Below are positions 52,974 to 60,549 of a DNA stretch of 64,000 nt, one piece after another. The notes under the pieces were generated by a model, which saw only the letters and a program-made list of their open reading frames with translations, was not told where the DNA came from and searched no databases. The first letter of the stretch is position 1. Each line of letters opens with the position of its first letter. Source of the stretch: Fimbriimonadaceae bacterium (GTDB lineage Bacteria > Armatimonadota > Fimbriimonadia > Fimbriimonadales > Fimbriimonadaceae); assembly GCA_023957775.1 (NCBI GenBank), contig JAMLGR010000010.1:1-64000 (forward strand). Direction: 5' to 3'. The position numbers were made by a program, and so were the translations under genes.

Positions 52974-53978
52974 TCACCCCGGGGGCGGCTGAGGAGGGCC
53001 CCACCTCCCGGTTCTCAGAAACTGCTCGATCACGGCCTTTCGCAGCTTCGGAGGGTTCTTGTCGAGTTGGAGGTAGCGCCTCAAGTACTGACCCGCCTCC
53101 TTAGGCGATTCGACTACACAGGCCCAGCCCGCAAAGTACTGTGCCTCCGCCCAGTCCGGTTCGAGACGTGCGGCCTCAATTGCATATTTGCGGGCAAGCG
53201 GCAAATCAGCCCGGTCCTCGGCTGGCACCGGCAGTTCCTTCCCGTGTCCGTCCACCATCCGCTCGACCCCACTGCTATAGGCTTCCGCCAACATCAGCCG
53301 GCCCCTGGCCTCTTTTGGGTGCCCGTCCACCCAAATTCGAAGTGACTTGCGCGACTTCGCGATCTCGTTCATCGCGTACATGGCGCCTGAGTAGAGGACG
53401 ATCATCTCTCGCCGGTCCTCCCCGGGGGGAAGTGGCTGCAAGAATAGAGAGCCGTACCAGCGGTCCGCTTTCGGCGAGAGAGCGTTCCGTGTTCCGGTGT
53501 CACCCATGATAGCCATGACTAGGTTGTAAGCAACCACGTGACGGGCGGTGCCCTTATGGGGAACGCGTCCACCTCCACGGTCAATCTCCTGTTTCCGTAG
53601 TGCTGTCACTTTGACCGCGACTTCATCTGCCGCCGATGACAGGGTGCCGACCATCTTGGCTGTGATCGCCATGCCCCAGATGTGAAACGGTGAATCGTCG
53701 TCCTGTCGGTAGAGGCCGCGAAACCCTTTCCAGGCTTCCTCATAGCGGCCTGCCTCAAGGGCAGCGATCACCTTTCTTTGGAACGCAGACGGCTTCTTCG
53801 GGTATGCGTCCGACGCCGGCACGCAACCACAGGGATCCAAACTGGATACGGACCAGTCCCCTTTGCCTCCAGCGCTGGAAACTGCAATGAGGCACCAAAA
53901 GGCTAAGGCGAAGCATAGCCTTCCGGCGCGAAGTCTATTAGGGGTACGGTAGCCAATGGAGACGGTATCTGTGATCAT
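52974..53978 (-). CDS. Exported TPR-like protein, lower G+C
   Basis: A 334-residue protein. A membrane or signal helix lies at about residues 22-40 (LCFALAFWCLIAVSSAGG). The body is helical with TPR-like pairs (FQRKVIAALEAGRYEEAWKG, LARKYAIEAARLEPDWAEAQ). A CGC motif follows the signal region. Start choice is poor: ATG at 53978 or 53990 both overlap the upstream gene by about 40-50 bp. G+C is visibly lower here (50% in 53941-54000). I do not recognise the family. Confidence 0.65.
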   Translation of the reverse strand: MITDTVSIGYRTPNRLRAGRLCFALAFWCLIAVSSAGGKGDWSVSSLDPCGCVPASDAYPKKPSAFQRKVIAALEAGRYEEAWKGFRGLYRQDDDSPFHIWGMAITAKMVGTLSSAADEVAVKVTALRKQEIDRGGGRVPHKGTARHVVAYNLVMAIMGDTGTRNALSPKADRWYGSLFLQPLPPGEDRREMIVLYSGAMYAMNEIAKSRKSLRIWVDGHPKEARGRLMLAEAYSSGVERMVDGHGKELPVPAEDRADLPLARKYAIEAARLEPDWAEAQYFAGWACVVESPKEAGQYLRRYLQLDKNPPKLRKAVIEQFLRTGRWGPPQPPPG

Positions 53979-55446
53979 TACGTTCTGCATCCTCTTTGGT
54001 CGCACTTGCCCATCTATCCATCTGCATATCCCGAATACCCAAGAATCCGTTGTCTCCGTATGCTAAGAAGAACCCGGTTTTATGCCGCCAGAAGTTCTGT
54101 TTCTCTATGCAGAACTGAAGGTTGTTTGGTCCGGGGTTGACAGTCATGGAGTAGCTTTGCGTTCTAGTCACCGAAGCGGTTTGGCCGTACTCCCCCGAAA
54201 TGCTCAGCGCGCGAAGCAGAGGGTGGGCTTTGGCTAACGCTTCCCCGCTCAGTCCCACCTTCACGGCCCAAGTGATCGACGTCTCATACCCCGAGGATTC
54301 TGTAATGGTGACCGGCCCATACGGATTTCGAACCACCCATCCGCTCACACAGCCGAAGTCGCTGCTCTTCTCCACATCCGAGGTCCAGACGGGAAACTCC
54401 CACGGCGCGTGGATCCTCACCTCGACGCTTCCCGACTCGGGAATCTGATCCTGATCGATCATGTGGAATGCGTTGTTCAACGTGATCGGCCCGGAACGAA
54501 TCATCTGGACCACCTCGTCCCCGCTGTAATGCCGGTAGACCTGCCCGACGGTCCAGTGCGACATCTCGACGTCCGTCCAATCCCAGGCACCCGTGGGCCC
54601 GTTCCAAGCGCCCCAGGGCGCGGCGATGAAGACCGCTCGTGCCATCCCGTAGGGCGCGGAGGACCCCGGCGGTGGAATCTCCACCCCGTTGCCCGGACAG
54701 ATGAGGCCGATGTCCATCTTCAGAATCCGGGGATCGATCTGCTCGTTGGGCACCGGGGCGTCGTGAAACCCGATCGTGAAGGTCGGATCGGGAACCCCCA
54801 CCACCTCGAGGGTCCGATCCGCCACCATCTGCTCCGTCGTCCGCGCGTCGGCGTAGGCATGGGCGACCAGGTCGGTGGCCGAGGCCTGCGCGAACTTCGG
54901 GATCCGGATCTCGGCGTGCCCGTTCGCATCCAACGGAATGCGCCTCAAGACCGATCCGAACTGCTTGAGAACGATGTCGAAGAGTTCGGGGTCCGGTGTG
55001 TCGACATCCGTCGGCGTGTCCAACCCGTTGTTGATGCTGATCGTGCCCAGCGGCTTGGTGCCCGCCCACGCAAAGGAGGTGATTCGGATCAGCACGCTCG
55101 GAGGCGGATCCCCCACGCCGATCCACCGAACGTCCAACACGGACTCTCCTTCGCTCGTCATCGACACGTCGCGGGGCACGCCCGTCTGGTTGGTCGCACC
55201 CGGAAGGGGGAAGAACTGGTGGCTCTGCCAAGGAATGCGATCGACCCGATTGACCGGTTGGCCACCCTCCATGACCCAGGAGGAGACCGTGTCCGTTCCC
55301 ACCGAGTTCACGGTCAACGCCCAGTTCGCCGGATTCCACGGCCGGTCGTCCCGCTCAAATCCAGTCCCGACGCCGCCCTGGGCAAGGGCCGCTCCGAAGG
55401 TCGCGGCGAACGCGGCGACAACGCTAACTTCTCTCAACATGGACAT
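53938..55446 (-). CDS. Exported protein of unknown function
   Basis: A 502-residue exported protein. ATG at 55446 follows GAGGAAAG; the signal peptide is LREVSVVAAFAATFGAALAQ. It is beta-rich, with segments such as DVRWIGVGDPPPSVLIRITS and SGSVEVRIHAPWEFPVWTSD. No catalytic motif or anchor is evident. The 3' third is lower in G+C (45% in 54061-54120 by count) than the 5' part, suggesting a mosaic origin. The palindrome at 55473-55507 lies 27 bp before the ATG and may control it. Confidence 0.65.
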   Translation of the reverse strand: MSMLREVSVVAAFAATFGAALAQGGVGTGFERDDRPWNPANWALTVNSVGTDTVSSWVMEGGQPVNRVDRIPWQSHQFFPLPGATNQTGVPRDVSMTSEGESVLDVRWIGVGDPPPSVLIRITSFAWAGTKPLGTISINNGLDTPTDVDTPDPELFDIVLKQFGSVLRRIPLDANGHAEIRIPKFAQASATDLVAHAYADARTTEQMVADRTLEVVGVPDPTFTIGFHDAPVPNEQIDPRILKMDIGLICPGNGVEIPPPGSSAPYGMARAVFIAAPWGAWNGPTGAWDWTDVEMSHWTVGQVYRHYSGDEVVQMIRSGPITLNNAFHMIDQDQIPESGSVEVRIHAPWEFPVWTSDVEKSSDFGCVSGWVVRNPYGPVTITESSGYETSITWAVKVGLSGEALAKAHPLLRALSISGEYGQTASVTRTQSYSMTVNPGPNNLQFCIEKQNFWRHKTGFFLAYGDNGFLGIRDMQMDRWASATKEDAERNDHRYRLHWLPYP

Positions 55447-55472
55447 GACTTCTTTCCTCGCAAAAGAGGATA

Positions 55473-55507
55473 TCACAAAAATACTTGAGGCGCAAGTATT
55501 TTTGTGA
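55473..55507. promoter_or_regulatory. Perfect 15-bp AT-rich palindrome
   Basis: TCACAAAAATACTTG and its exact reverse complement CAAGTATTTTTGTGA flank the 5-nt spacer AGGCG. This is striking in G+C-rich surroundings. Placed 27 bp before the ATG at 55446 and 33 bp after the recO stop, it could be an operator, or an A/T-flanked bidirectional terminator for recO. Confidence 0.7.
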
Positions 55508-55508
55508 C

Positions 55509-55539
55509 GGGAATCGGGAGTCGGGAATCGGGAGTCGGG
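55509..55539. repeat. GGGAATC heptad tract E
   Basis: Five G3 runs at a 7-bp period on the plus strand, directly abutting the recO stop codon (55540-55542). C-rich on the coding strand of recO and the following minus gene. Confidence 0.85.
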
Positions 55540-56271
55540 CTACAAAGTGGCTTCGTACGCCTGCGTGGCCGCGGGCAAGGGGCGCTCCAGCACGTGCCGC
55601 CATGTCGCGAGCAGCACGCGCAGGCACTCCTCCACGAACTTCAGGTTCCCCGGCGGCGCGTCCAGCTCCGCGATCCGATCGAGACCCATCAGCGCTTCGG
55701 CCCGGGTCTGGAACGCGTCCTGGTACTCGTGCGCCTGGCCGTCCGAAACCAACCCGCCCGCCTGCGGCGAAAACCAGGGCTTCCCCGAAACCAGTGCGCT
55801 TCCGTTCGACGCGCACCGCGCGAACGACGGCTGGAAACCCGCCTCGCGCAGCAGCGCGACCTGCGCCCACACCAGCGCCACCGCGGGCTTCTCGTGCCGC
55901 TCCAAGGCCTGCAGCACCCGCAGCAGCAGCTCGTACGCCCCGGGATCGCCCTCCTCCCAGGGAATCACCGCCTCGAACAGCTCCGCCATCGCAAGCGCCA
56001 TCGCCAGGCGGTCGTAATCCGCGCGCAAGCCCGGAAACGAGCTGGAGGGCTGCGCCTGCGTCACGAACCGGTTCACCTTCCCCACCGCGACCTGCAGCAC
56101 GACCGCCACGAGCGGCTCCGACGAGCCCGCCAGCCGCGATCCGCCCTTGCGCGCGCCCTTGGCCACCACGTCGAGCTTCCCGTGCTCGCGGCTCAAAACC
56201 GTGAGGCGCCGGTCGCTCTCTCCAGCGTCCCGGCGCCTCAGCACGATCGCGTGCAGGGTCAGCTCGTGCAG
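55540..56271 (-). CDS. recO: DNA repair protein RecO, probable CTG start
   Basis: A 243-residue RecO (OB-fold recombination mediator that loads RecA with RecR/RecF). Family traits: LRRRDAGESDRRLTVLSREH, DVVAKGARKGGSRLAGS, SSFPGLRADYDRLAMALAMA and the last ~100 helical residues. The usual N-terminus (xxxAIVLR) is only complete if translation starts upstream of the GTG at 56244. The frame has no ATG, GTG or TTG there, but CTG at 56271 lies 8 bases after GGAGG and gives LHELTLHAIVLRRRD. A zinc-binding Cys set is absent. It is the last gene of the glmU-prs operon. Confidence 0.85.
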   Translation of the reverse strand: MHELTLHAIVLRRRDAGESDRRLTVLSREHGKLDVVAKGARKGGSRLAGSSEPLVAVVLQVAVGKVNRFVTQAQPSSSFPGLRADYDRLAMALAMAELFEAVIPWEEGDPGAYELLLRVLQALERHEKPAVALVWAQVALLREAGFQPSFARCASNGSALVSGKPWFSPQAGGLVSDGQAHEYQDAFQTRAEALMGLDRIAELDAPPGNLKFVEECLRVLLATWRHVLERPLPAATQAYEATL

Positions 56272-56275
56272 CGCG

Positions 56276-57019
56276 TCATCCTCCGATGCGCAAGACCGTG
56301 TCGCGCAGCCACTCGATCCACACGAAGTACATCCGGTCGATCAGCAGCGTGAAGCGCATCATGACCGTCGATCCGAAGATCGCGCCGAAACCGACCATCA
56401 GCAGCCAGCGGCCCGACGTGGTCATCCCGCGCATGAACCGGTTCTTGAAGTCGAACGAGAACAAGAAGTACGAGATCACGCACAAGACCGTGATCACCAT
56501 GATCAGGTTCGTGAGCGCCTGCGAGACGTACACGTTCCCCGCCACCGCCGCCGCCTGGTCGGGCGTCATCCCCTCGGTCGAAGGAACGAACGGCGGGCTC
56601 CACGTCGTGGGCACGATCGGCCGCAGGGCCGTGTTGATCTGCGCCCCGTACCGGTTGAACCACACCTGGACCTGCTGACCCGACCACAGGCCGATGATGA
56701 TTCCGATCGGAATCCGGCTGAGCCAGTTGTGCTTCTTCGAGAACACGGTATAGCCCGCCAATCCGATCGGAAGCAAGAACGCGTACGCCCAAAATCCCGG
56801 CGTGTCGGGTCCGCCGCTCTCCGAGAGCGAACCGACCATCTTGTCCCACCACACGTCTTTGAGCGTCTCGGTCCAGAGGATCACCAGCGCCCAGCCCGCA
56901 GCCAAGCCGAGGAACAGGTGCTCGAAGAACCGGTAGAACTTGTTCTCCTTCCAGAGCACGCTGTAGAGTCCGATGGTGGCGATCACACCCACCGTCAACT
57001 TGATGAGTTTGTAGTCCAT
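56276..57019 (-). CDS. Uncharacterised membrane protein of the glmU-recO operon
   Basis: A 247-residue inner-membrane protein with about six helices (LIKLTVGVIATIGLYSVLW, FEHLFLGLAAGWALVILW, LLPIGLAGYTVF, IPIGIIIGLWSG, LIMVITVLCVISYFLFSF, WLLMVGFGAIFGSTVMM). A loop of about 45 residues contains VPTTWSPPFVPSTEGM. I do not recognise it. It starts 1 bp after the stop of the gene before it; recO follows within 5 bp. Position suggests a shared membrane complex with the next three proteins. Confidence 0.7.
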   Translation of the reverse strand: MDYKLIKLTVGVIATIGLYSVLWKENKFYRFFEHLFLGLAAGWALVILWTETLKDVWWDKMVGSLSESGGPDTPGFWAYAFLLPIGLAGYTVFSKKHNWLSRIPIGIIIGLWSGQQVQVWFNRYGAQINTALRPIVPTTWSPPFVPSTEGMTPDQAAAVAGNVYVSQALTNLIMVITVLCVISYFLFSFDFKNRFMRGMTTSGRWLLMVGFGAIFGSTVMMRFTLLIDRMYFVWIEWLRDTVLRIGG

Positions 57020-57020
57020 C

Positions 57021-57998
57021 CTATTTCGGCTCCTTGCGGCTCAGGTACATGCCGATGTTTCCGACGACGATCGCCAGGATCATCAGGGTGAGCGCCACGT
57101 GGAGAGTCGGGTAGTACGCCTTTCCCTTGCCGGCGTTCGCCATGCCGGGGAACCCCGGGACCGGCTCCTTGTGCTTCTCGTCCACCACCTTGGGCTTGCC
57201 CGGAGGGGTGTTGATCCCGTCCTCCATCATCGTCTCGATGTCGTAGACGCCCTTCAGCCCCACGCAGATGCCCTGCATCTGGCCGGACGAGTAGTACACG
57301 ATGCTCTCCGGTCCCATCACGCCCGTGACCATCGCCCCGAGGGTGACCTTTCCGTAGAGCCGCTCCACGATGATGTCGAAGGTCTTCGACGCCGTGACCA
57401 CCAGCAGGAGCGGGACGTCGCCGACCTTGGACACGTTCTTCAGCACCGGCGATTGGAACACATCGGTCTGCGGCTGGCCCGGCCCGGGAGACTCGGTGCG
57501 GCCGGCGAACGCCTTCCGAAGGTCCGTGGCGATCGCGTTGTTCATGCCCTCCGAGTTCGGGAAAAAGCCCAGGCTCACCCAGTCGTTCCACCGCTCGTAC
57601 GGGCGCCCTCCCGCCGCCGCCTGCTCCTTGCTCACCTTCTCGATCGTGTCCCGCGCGACTTGGGGCGCCTGCGGGTCGGCGGTCGCGTACACCGCGAACT
57701 TGATGTTGCGGCGCATGAGGATCCGAAGCAACGCCTCCATCTCGCCCATGCTTTCGCCGCGCGTCGACTTCGTCCAGTCGCTCTCGATGAGGATCGTGCT
57801 CCCCTCGGGAATCGACATCACCATCCGGTAGAAGTCCATCGACGCCTGCACCGGCTTGTTGGGTACGGGCACCGAAACGAACGCCGGAATCGTCGTGCAG
57901 ACGATCAGCAGCAGGTAAAGCCACTGTCGCTTGACCGACATCATCTTCGCGCCGAGCGACGCTTCCTTCGGGGGAGGAGTGGGATCTGGAATAGCCAT
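57021..57998 (-). CDS. Uncharacterised protein with two membrane anchors
   Basis: A 325-residue protein. A first helix (WLYLLLIVCTTIPAFVSV) lies near residues 26-44, and a last helix (LHVALTLMILAIVVGNIGMY) near 300-320. The ~250-residue domain between them, probably periplasmic or cytoplasmic, has alternating strands and helices (STILIESDWTKST, IKFAVYATADPQAPQVARDT, VPLLLVVTASKTFDIIVERL). The pattern resembles a Rossmann-like domain, but no catalytic motif is clear. It starts at the last base of the preceding stop (TGATG). Confidence 0.68.
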   Translation of the reverse strand: MAIPDPTPPPKEASLGAKMMSVKRQWLYLLLIVCTTIPAFVSVPVPNKPVQASMDFYRMVMSIPEGSTILIESDWTKSTRGESMGEMEALLRILMRRNIKFAVYATADPQAPQVARDTIEKVSKEQAAAGGRPYERWNDWVSLGFFPNSEGMNNAIATDLRKAFAGRTESPGPGQPQTDVFQSPVLKNVSKVGDVPLLLVVTASKTFDIIVERLYGKVTLGAMVTGVMGPESIVYYSSGQMQGICVGLKGVYDIETMMEDGINTPPGKPKVVDEKHKEPVPGFPGMANAGKGKAYYPTLHVALTLMILAIVVGNIGMYLSRKEPK

Positions 57999-58906
57999 CA
58001 GCTGCTCACCGCCGTTTTCTCAAGGCTCAGCCAGAGCCGCAGGCCCATCGCCAGCGCTCCGATACCGATGCCGAAGTCGATTCCCCGCAGACTCGGCGTC
58101 TGCAAGGTGTTGCTGATCCATTTCACGATCTCCGTCAACTTGAAGTTGTCGGCGAACCCGGGAGCGGTCGTGCCCTTCATCGAGTCGATCGCTCCGTTCC
58201 ACGCGTACTCGAGAGCCCCCATCAGGCCGAGCATGATGATGAACGCCGTCGCCAGCATCAAGGTGGCTTCGATCGACCGGATGCGGAACGCCCGGTACGC
58301 CGCGGAAAGCACGTAGAACGCGATCAGCGAGAACATGCCCGCGTCCATCTCCTGCAGCAGACCGTCGAACAGCAGGTCCTTGAAGCGCGCCGCCCCCCAC
58401 CCGGCCTCGACCGTGACCGCGGTGCTGTTCGGATTCTGGCTGAGAATCCAGTCCCAGTAGCCCGCGGCCGCCATGGCGAAGATGCTCACCAGAAGCACGG
58501 CGCTGAAGAACGCGTCCTTGTGGCCCTTGAACACCCGCTGGCCGTGGATGCGGAGCAGCGAGTAGATGCCGAGTCCCAATAGGAACGCGGTCAACACGTT
58601 CGAGAAGTTGCTGACCACCGTGTTGGCGTCTTCAAGCCAGAACCCGACGCCGTCGACCAGCCCCAGCGGCAGATCGCCCGGCTGCCGGTTCACGGGCTTG
58701 GGCCAGAGGTAGAAGAGGACCCAGTAGAGGCCCGCGACGAACGTGACCGTCGCGACGACCGGCTTGCGGACCCGCGACGGCGCGGCCATCAGCACGGCCA
58801 GTCCTGCAAAGCCGAGGACCAGCGCGATGCCGATCTTGGTCCAAAGCTCGGCCGAACCGTTCGGCGCGTTGAAGAAGGAGTCCGGAATCGCCTGGGCGAA
58901 CATCAT
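57998..58906 (-). CDS. Uncharacterised polytopic membrane protein
   Basis: A 302-residue protein with about seven membrane helices (IGIALVLGFAGLAVLMA, VVATVTFVAGLYWVLFYLW, SNVLTAFLLGLGIYSLL, FFSAVLLVSIFAMAAAGYW, MFSLIAFYVLSAAY, MLATAFIIMLGLMGALEYAW, FGIGIGALAMGLRLWL). I do not recognise it. It overlaps the DUF6754-like gene by 4 bp (ATGA) and the following gene by 1 bp, so stoichiometric production in one complex is likely. Confidence 0.68.
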   Translation of the reverse strand: MMFAQAIPDSFFNAPNGSAELWTKIGIALVLGFAGLAVLMAAPSRVRKPVVATVTFVAGLYWVLFYLWPKPVNRQPGDLPLGLVDGVGFWLEDANTVVSNFSNVLTAFLLGLGIYSLLRIHGQRVFKGHKDAFFSAVLLVSIFAMAAAGYWDWILSQNPNSTAVTVEAGWGAARFKDLLFDGLLQEMDAGMFSLIAFYVLSAAYRAFRIRSIEATLMLATAFIIMLGLMGALEYAWNGAIDSMKGTTAPGFADNFKLTEIVKWISNTLQTPSLRGIDFGIGIGALAMGLRLWLSLEKTAVSS

Positions 58907-59835
58907 TGGCCTTCACCCTCGTCGCCACCCGGCGCCGGCACGAAGTTCGGGTCCTTCTCGCGCACGATCTGCTTGTCCGCCTCGGCATCGCGCTGCGGGT
59001 TGAACATGCGGGAGAAGAACGTGTCGGAGATCTTCATCGGCCGCTCCGGAACGTCCACCAATTTGCCATCCTTCATCTCCTTCGAAGTCATCCCCAACAG
59101 CTGCATGCTGTTGAAGAGGGTGCCGATCACGATGGCCACCATCACCAGCACCTTGCTCCAGTCCTGGCCCACGAGGCTGCCCACCAGCACGGGCTCGCGG
59201 CTCAGGTACGCGCTGGCCGCGTAGAACTCGTCGCCGATCAGCACGTAGTCGCAAGCGGCGATGAAGAAGGGCGTCTGCGTCTTCTCGGTCGAGCCGGCCA
59301 CCTGGATCGCGCCGACCGAGTTGGCCGTCTCAGCGAAAATCATCGATTCGGCGAAGAACTCGCCGAGGAAGAACGCCGCCGCGGTCTGCTCGCGGAGGAT
59401 GATGCCGGACACGCCGGCCGCCATCGCGAACTGGCGGTCCGAGATGAACCGGACCGAGTCCATGTCGTACCGGTCGGCAAGCCCTTCGGAGGCGTACACG
59501 TCGCGAATGATCTCCTGCGCGACCGTGTAGACCGCCGCATCGGCGCAGCACAGGCGGATGGGGTTCGCAAACTTCGCCGCGGTGCGCGTCACGTGCGCGA
59601 AGATCTGCAGCGCCTGCATCGAAATCGCGTTCAACGTCCCCAAGCCCGGCACCATCAGCACGGGCCGTCCCATCTCCGTCGCACGCCCGATCGCTTCGTC
59701 GATCGCGTTCAAACCCGCGATGCGCCGAATGTAGAGGTCCTTCCCTCCCTTCGCGCGAAAGATGTTGAATAGGATGAAGAACACGAGGGTCAGGGTGACC
59801 GCGATGCTCACCCATCCTGTGTCGCCGTATTGCAT
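58903..59835 (-). CDS. DUF6754-like membrane protein
   Basis: A 310-residue protein. An N-terminal helix (TGWVSIAVTLTLVFFILFN) precedes KDLYIRRIAGLNAIDEAIGR and MGRPVLMVPGLGTLNAISMQ. A SDRQFAMAAGVSGIILREQT and AESMIFAETANSVGAIQVAG core follows. A second helix lies near residue 235 (KVLVMVAIVIGTLFNSMQ). The conserved start IRRIxGLxAIDEAIGRATEMGRP recalls the DUF6754 family; that name is from memory and unconfirmed. Function is unknown. It is the likely core of the four membrane proteins in this operon. Confidence 0.7.
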   Translation of the reverse strand: MQYGDTGWVSIAVTLTLVFFILFNIFRAKGGKDLYIRRIAGLNAIDEAIGRATEMGRPVLMVPGLGTLNAISMQALQIFAHVTRTAAKFANPIRLCCADAAVYTVAQEIIRDVYASEGLADRYDMDSVRFISDRQFAMAAGVSGIILREQTAAAFFLGEFFAESMIFAETANSVGAIQVAGSTEKTQTPFFIAACDYVLIGDEFYAASAYLSREPVLVGSLVGQDWSKVLVMVAIVIGTLFNSMQLLGMTSKEMKDGKLVDVPERPMKISDTFFSRMFNPQRDAEADKQIVREKDPNFVPAPGGDEGEGQ

Positions 59836-60131
59836 GATTCCTCCGTCTCGTCCGTCCTCCCCTGCGCGATCTGATCGAGCAGACGATCAATCAGCTCGCG
59901 CTTGGAAAGAAGCCGAGAATAGTTGTTCACAAAATCGAACCCTAAGAAGGGGACGGTGAATGGCGCGAAAACGATTGCCGCGTGTCCGCCAACGTTGGCC
60001 AGGGGTTTGTGCATCTCCAACATCACGGTTGCGGGCACCTCAAGCTTCCGCCTGCGGATCTCCTTCACTGCTTTCTGGATCAGCGCCTCGGATTCCTCCT
60101 CCGTCAGCTCGTTCTCCCACAGATTGAACAT
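59808..60131 (-). CDS. Small conserved-looking protein of the operon
   Basis: A 107-residue protein. It has an N-terminal charged helix (ELTEEESEALIQKAVKEIRR), then LEVPATVMLEMHKPLANVGG with a hydrophobic stretch (AAIVFAPFTVPFLGFDFV) and a C-terminal helix. I recall similar small proteins in related bacteria but cannot name a function. Its first 92 bp overlap the previous gene in another frame, and its last 28 bp overlap the DUF6754-like gene. Because its N-terminus looks authentic, the previous gene's tail may be the unusual part. Confidence 0.6.
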   Translation of the reverse strand: MFNLWENELTEEESEALIQKAVKEIRRRKLEVPATVMLEMHKPLANVGGHAAIVFAPFTVPFLGFDFVNNYSRLLSKRELIDRLLDQIAQGRTDETEESCNTATQDG

Positions 60132-60549
60132 CTTTGCCCCAGTACGCGCTTATCTTAGCGAGAACCGCCTCTCGATGCGCGCCGAACCGCACAAATACGC
60201 CGCGAAAGGGCGCCATTCGCCCCGATTCCGCGAGCGGCGAGAGCTTCACGCCCTCGTCGTCGAGGATCGCGCGCCTCACCTGCTCCCACTCCAAAGACGT
60301 CGTGCTGAGCCCCACGGTCACATGCGCGCCCTTCGCGTCCAGCCGGTTTCGGATCGGCATCCAGTACTCGGCGGTCGAAGCCATCACCGCCACGAAGCCG
60401 ATCAGCGCGAACAGCGCCTGCCCCATCCAGAACCAACCCGCCGCCGCGGCCACCATCGCCGCAGCCCAAACCACGTAACGCTTCCATGGCTCCTTGTCCG
60501 ACAAACGTACGACCCATCGAAACGGTTCGTCCTCTTTAGCGCCAGTCAT
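60040..60549 (-). CDS. Hypothetical protein with two membrane helices
   Basis: A 169-residue protein. A helix hairpin lies near residues 25-60 (YVVWAAAMVAAAAGWFWMGQ and LFALIGFVAVMASTAEYW). A soluble PH-like strand-rich region follows (VTVGLSTTSLEWEQVRRAIL, FRGVFVRFGAHREAVLAKI). It starts inside prs (14-bp overlap). The last ~30 residues overlap the next gene and are Gly/Asp/Glu-rich, so they could be non-functional. The family is not recognised. Confidence 0.6.
   Translation of the reverse strand: MTGAKEDEPFRWVVRLSDKEPWKRYVVWAAAMVAAAAGWFWMGQALFALIGFVAVMASTAEYWMPIRNRLDAKGAHVTVGLSTTSLEWEQVRRAILDDEGVKLSPLAESGRMAPFRGVFVRFGAHREAVLAKISAYWGKDVQSVGERADGGGIRGADPESSEGDPQAEA

Noticed and set aside
51172-52992. 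Plus-strand frame of 606 residues
   Set aside because: Antisense to the peptide-binding lipoprotein; low-complexity translation.
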